Part shown: piece after piece, positions 13,476 to 14,165 of the stretch
How positions within the stretch are numbered: the stretch's first letter is position 1
Layout of the letters: each line of letters starts with the position of its first letter
NCBI GenBank assembly: GCA_030613145.1
Contig: JAUWMM010000012.1
Span: 1 to 14,165, forward strand
Source: Desulfobacterales bacterium
GTDB lineage: Bacteria > Desulfobacterota > Desulfobacteria > Desulfobacterales > C00003060
Length of the DNA stretch: 14,165 bases
Direction: 5' to 3'
Position numbers and translations under genes: made by a program
Notes under the pieces: model-generated
What the model saw: the letters and a program-made list of their open reading frames with translations, nothing else
Told to the model about the DNA's origin: nothing
The model's database searches: none

Positions 13476-13955
13476 CTATCGGGCTTTGTTTATGTGCCCT
13501 AAAATATCGTCTATGCGCTTTGCATCAGCGCTAATCCAATAAACCCATTTGTTGTCCCTGAAGACATAATGAACCTGCCCCATGCCATTAAATGCAATAA
13601 CTGCGAGACCCTTTGCCTCCAAAGTGCGATAATGACTGAAGGGTGACCTCCTGTTGTTTTTCATCTTGGAAATCATAACCTCAATCTGCGTTTGTGCAAG
13701 CTCTTGAGAGGAGGCCTCAGATACCCATATGGTCGCTTTGTCATGAACACCTTTATAATGGGCTATATACCCCCAAACCACATTCACGGAAGTGCCGTGA
13801 AGCTGGTTGATGGCCTCAATGGCATCATGGCCTTCGGTCAATTTGACAAGCCTTAAGTCCTCGATCCAAGGATCAAAGGCAATCTCGGATGTAGATAGAT
13901 TGCATCCTGCCCAAATAAAGCCGAGAATAATCAAAATTAGATATTTTCTGTACAT
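13476..13955 (-). CDS. Predicted lipoprotein of unknown function
   Basis: The 159-residue product begins with a lipoprotein signal peptide: MYRK, a hydrophobic stretch (LILIILGFIW), and the lipobox WAGC with Cys18 as the lipidated residue. Asn19 follows, so outer-membrane sorting is not obviously blocked. The mature part (about 140 residues) is mixed alpha/beta in character. It has repeated aromatic-rich strands such as NVVWGYIAHYKG (58-69) and VHYVFRDNKWVYWIS (128-142), and ends in a helical IDDILGHINKAR. I do not recognise the family. ATG 13955 has GAGGT about 4 nt upstream. A sigma70-like promoter lies upstream (14004-14032). It converges on bioC and is not part of the biotin run. The stop is TAG. 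Confidence 0.75.
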   Translation of the reverse strand: MYRKYLILIILGFIWAGCNLSTSEIAFDPWIEDLRLVKLTEGHDAIEAINQLHGTSVNVVWGYIAHYKGVHDKATIWVSEASSQELAQTQIEVMISKMKNNRRSPFSHYRTLEAKGLAVIAFNGMGQVHYVFRDNKWVYWISADAKRIDDILGHINKAR

Positions 13956-14165
13956 AATACCTCATATCCTGGTATTCTATTCTCAATGGTTTTGATATAC
14001 CTTTCTCTAGACAAAAATCACTAAAAAGTCAAATGTAGACGAGCTGTTGTCCAAATCCCTTTTCGTAATGTAGCTCGCAGAACGATCTCTTTTCAGATAC
14101 GAAAAGTGCAATAAATTACTGAGAACCCTGTGTCCACTTCACGCAAACACATCACCTATATCGTC
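13956..14165. other. Non-coding right end of the window
   Basis: Apart from the candidate promoter at 14004-14032 I see no gene, RNA or repeat here. Any gene to the right begins outside the window. Confidence 0.5.
14004..14032 (-). promoter_or_regulatory. Sigma70-like promoter for the lipoprotein gene
   Basis: On the minus strand TTGACT (14027-14032) and TAGAGA (14004-14009) are separated by exactly 17 nt. This would start transcription about 40 nt before the ATG at 13955. Consensus match only. Confidence 0.4.

Noticed and set aside
1..14165. CRISPR array, integrase, transposase, prophage, tRNA or rRNA genes
   Set aside because: No regularly spaced direct repeats, no recombinase motifs and no tRNA- or rRNA-like stretches were recognised on either strand.

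Overview
The window looks like bacterial chromosomal DNA from an anaerobe-type proteobacterium. My best guess is a member of the former Deltaproteobacteria (Desulfobacterota, Desulfobacterales-like). This rests on the gene set (a thpR-recA-alaS cluster, FmdB-type zinc ribbon, compact bioB-bioF-bioH-bioC run), the protein style, and intergenic DNA packed with degenerate CGAAAT-type and GATGCTGGAT-type repeats. The taxonomic call is inference; no rRNA or phylogenetic marker was compared.

Layout. 1-513 is repeat-rich non-coding DNA holding a REP-like inverted repeat. purM (514-1557, +) is the purine-pathway AIR synthase. 1558-1985 is a second repeat-rich gap with one copy of a dispersed hairpin element. 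Next come three minus-strand genes, read in the order thpR (6445-5879), recA (5734-4676) and alaS (4622-1986). They encode an RNA 2',3'-cyclic phosphodiesterase, the recombinase and alanyl-tRNA synthetase. A second copy of the hairpin element sits between thpR and recA. Divergently, 6727-8676 (+) encodes a 649-residue protein that I cannot assign to a characterised function. Its N-terminus resembles TraB/ChaN-like folds. A minus-strand pair follows: fmdB (9163-8954) and a 29-residue membrane miniprotein (8915-8826) with its own strong ribosome binding site.

From 9274 to 13453 everything is on the plus strand: a DUF1232-like/J-domain membrane protein, then bioB, bioF, bioH and bioC. The bio genes are tightly coupled, with bioF/bioH overlapping by 4 nt and bioH/bioC by 7 nt. 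BioC and BioH make the pimeloyl-ACP precursor by methyl-ester masking and unmasking, BioF condenses it with alanine, and BioB inserts sulfur. bioA and bioD, needed to complete the pathway, are not in the window. The last gene (13955-13476, -) is a predicted lipoprotein of unknown role converging on bioC, and 13956-14165 is non-coding.

Main points for a second look: (1) bioB has an in-frame TAG at 10563-10565, yet the same frame continues for 45 well-conserved-looking codons and runs into the bioF start. (2) This BioB lacks the cysteine equivalent to E. coli Cys97 and has extra cysteines, suggesting a non-classical auxiliary cluster. (3) The 649-residue unknown. (4) Two copies of a 76-nt hairpin element with near-identical arms and unrelated centres of equal length. 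No CRISPR array, integrase, transposase, tRNA or rRNA gene was seen, and no clearly novel multi-gene system is present.
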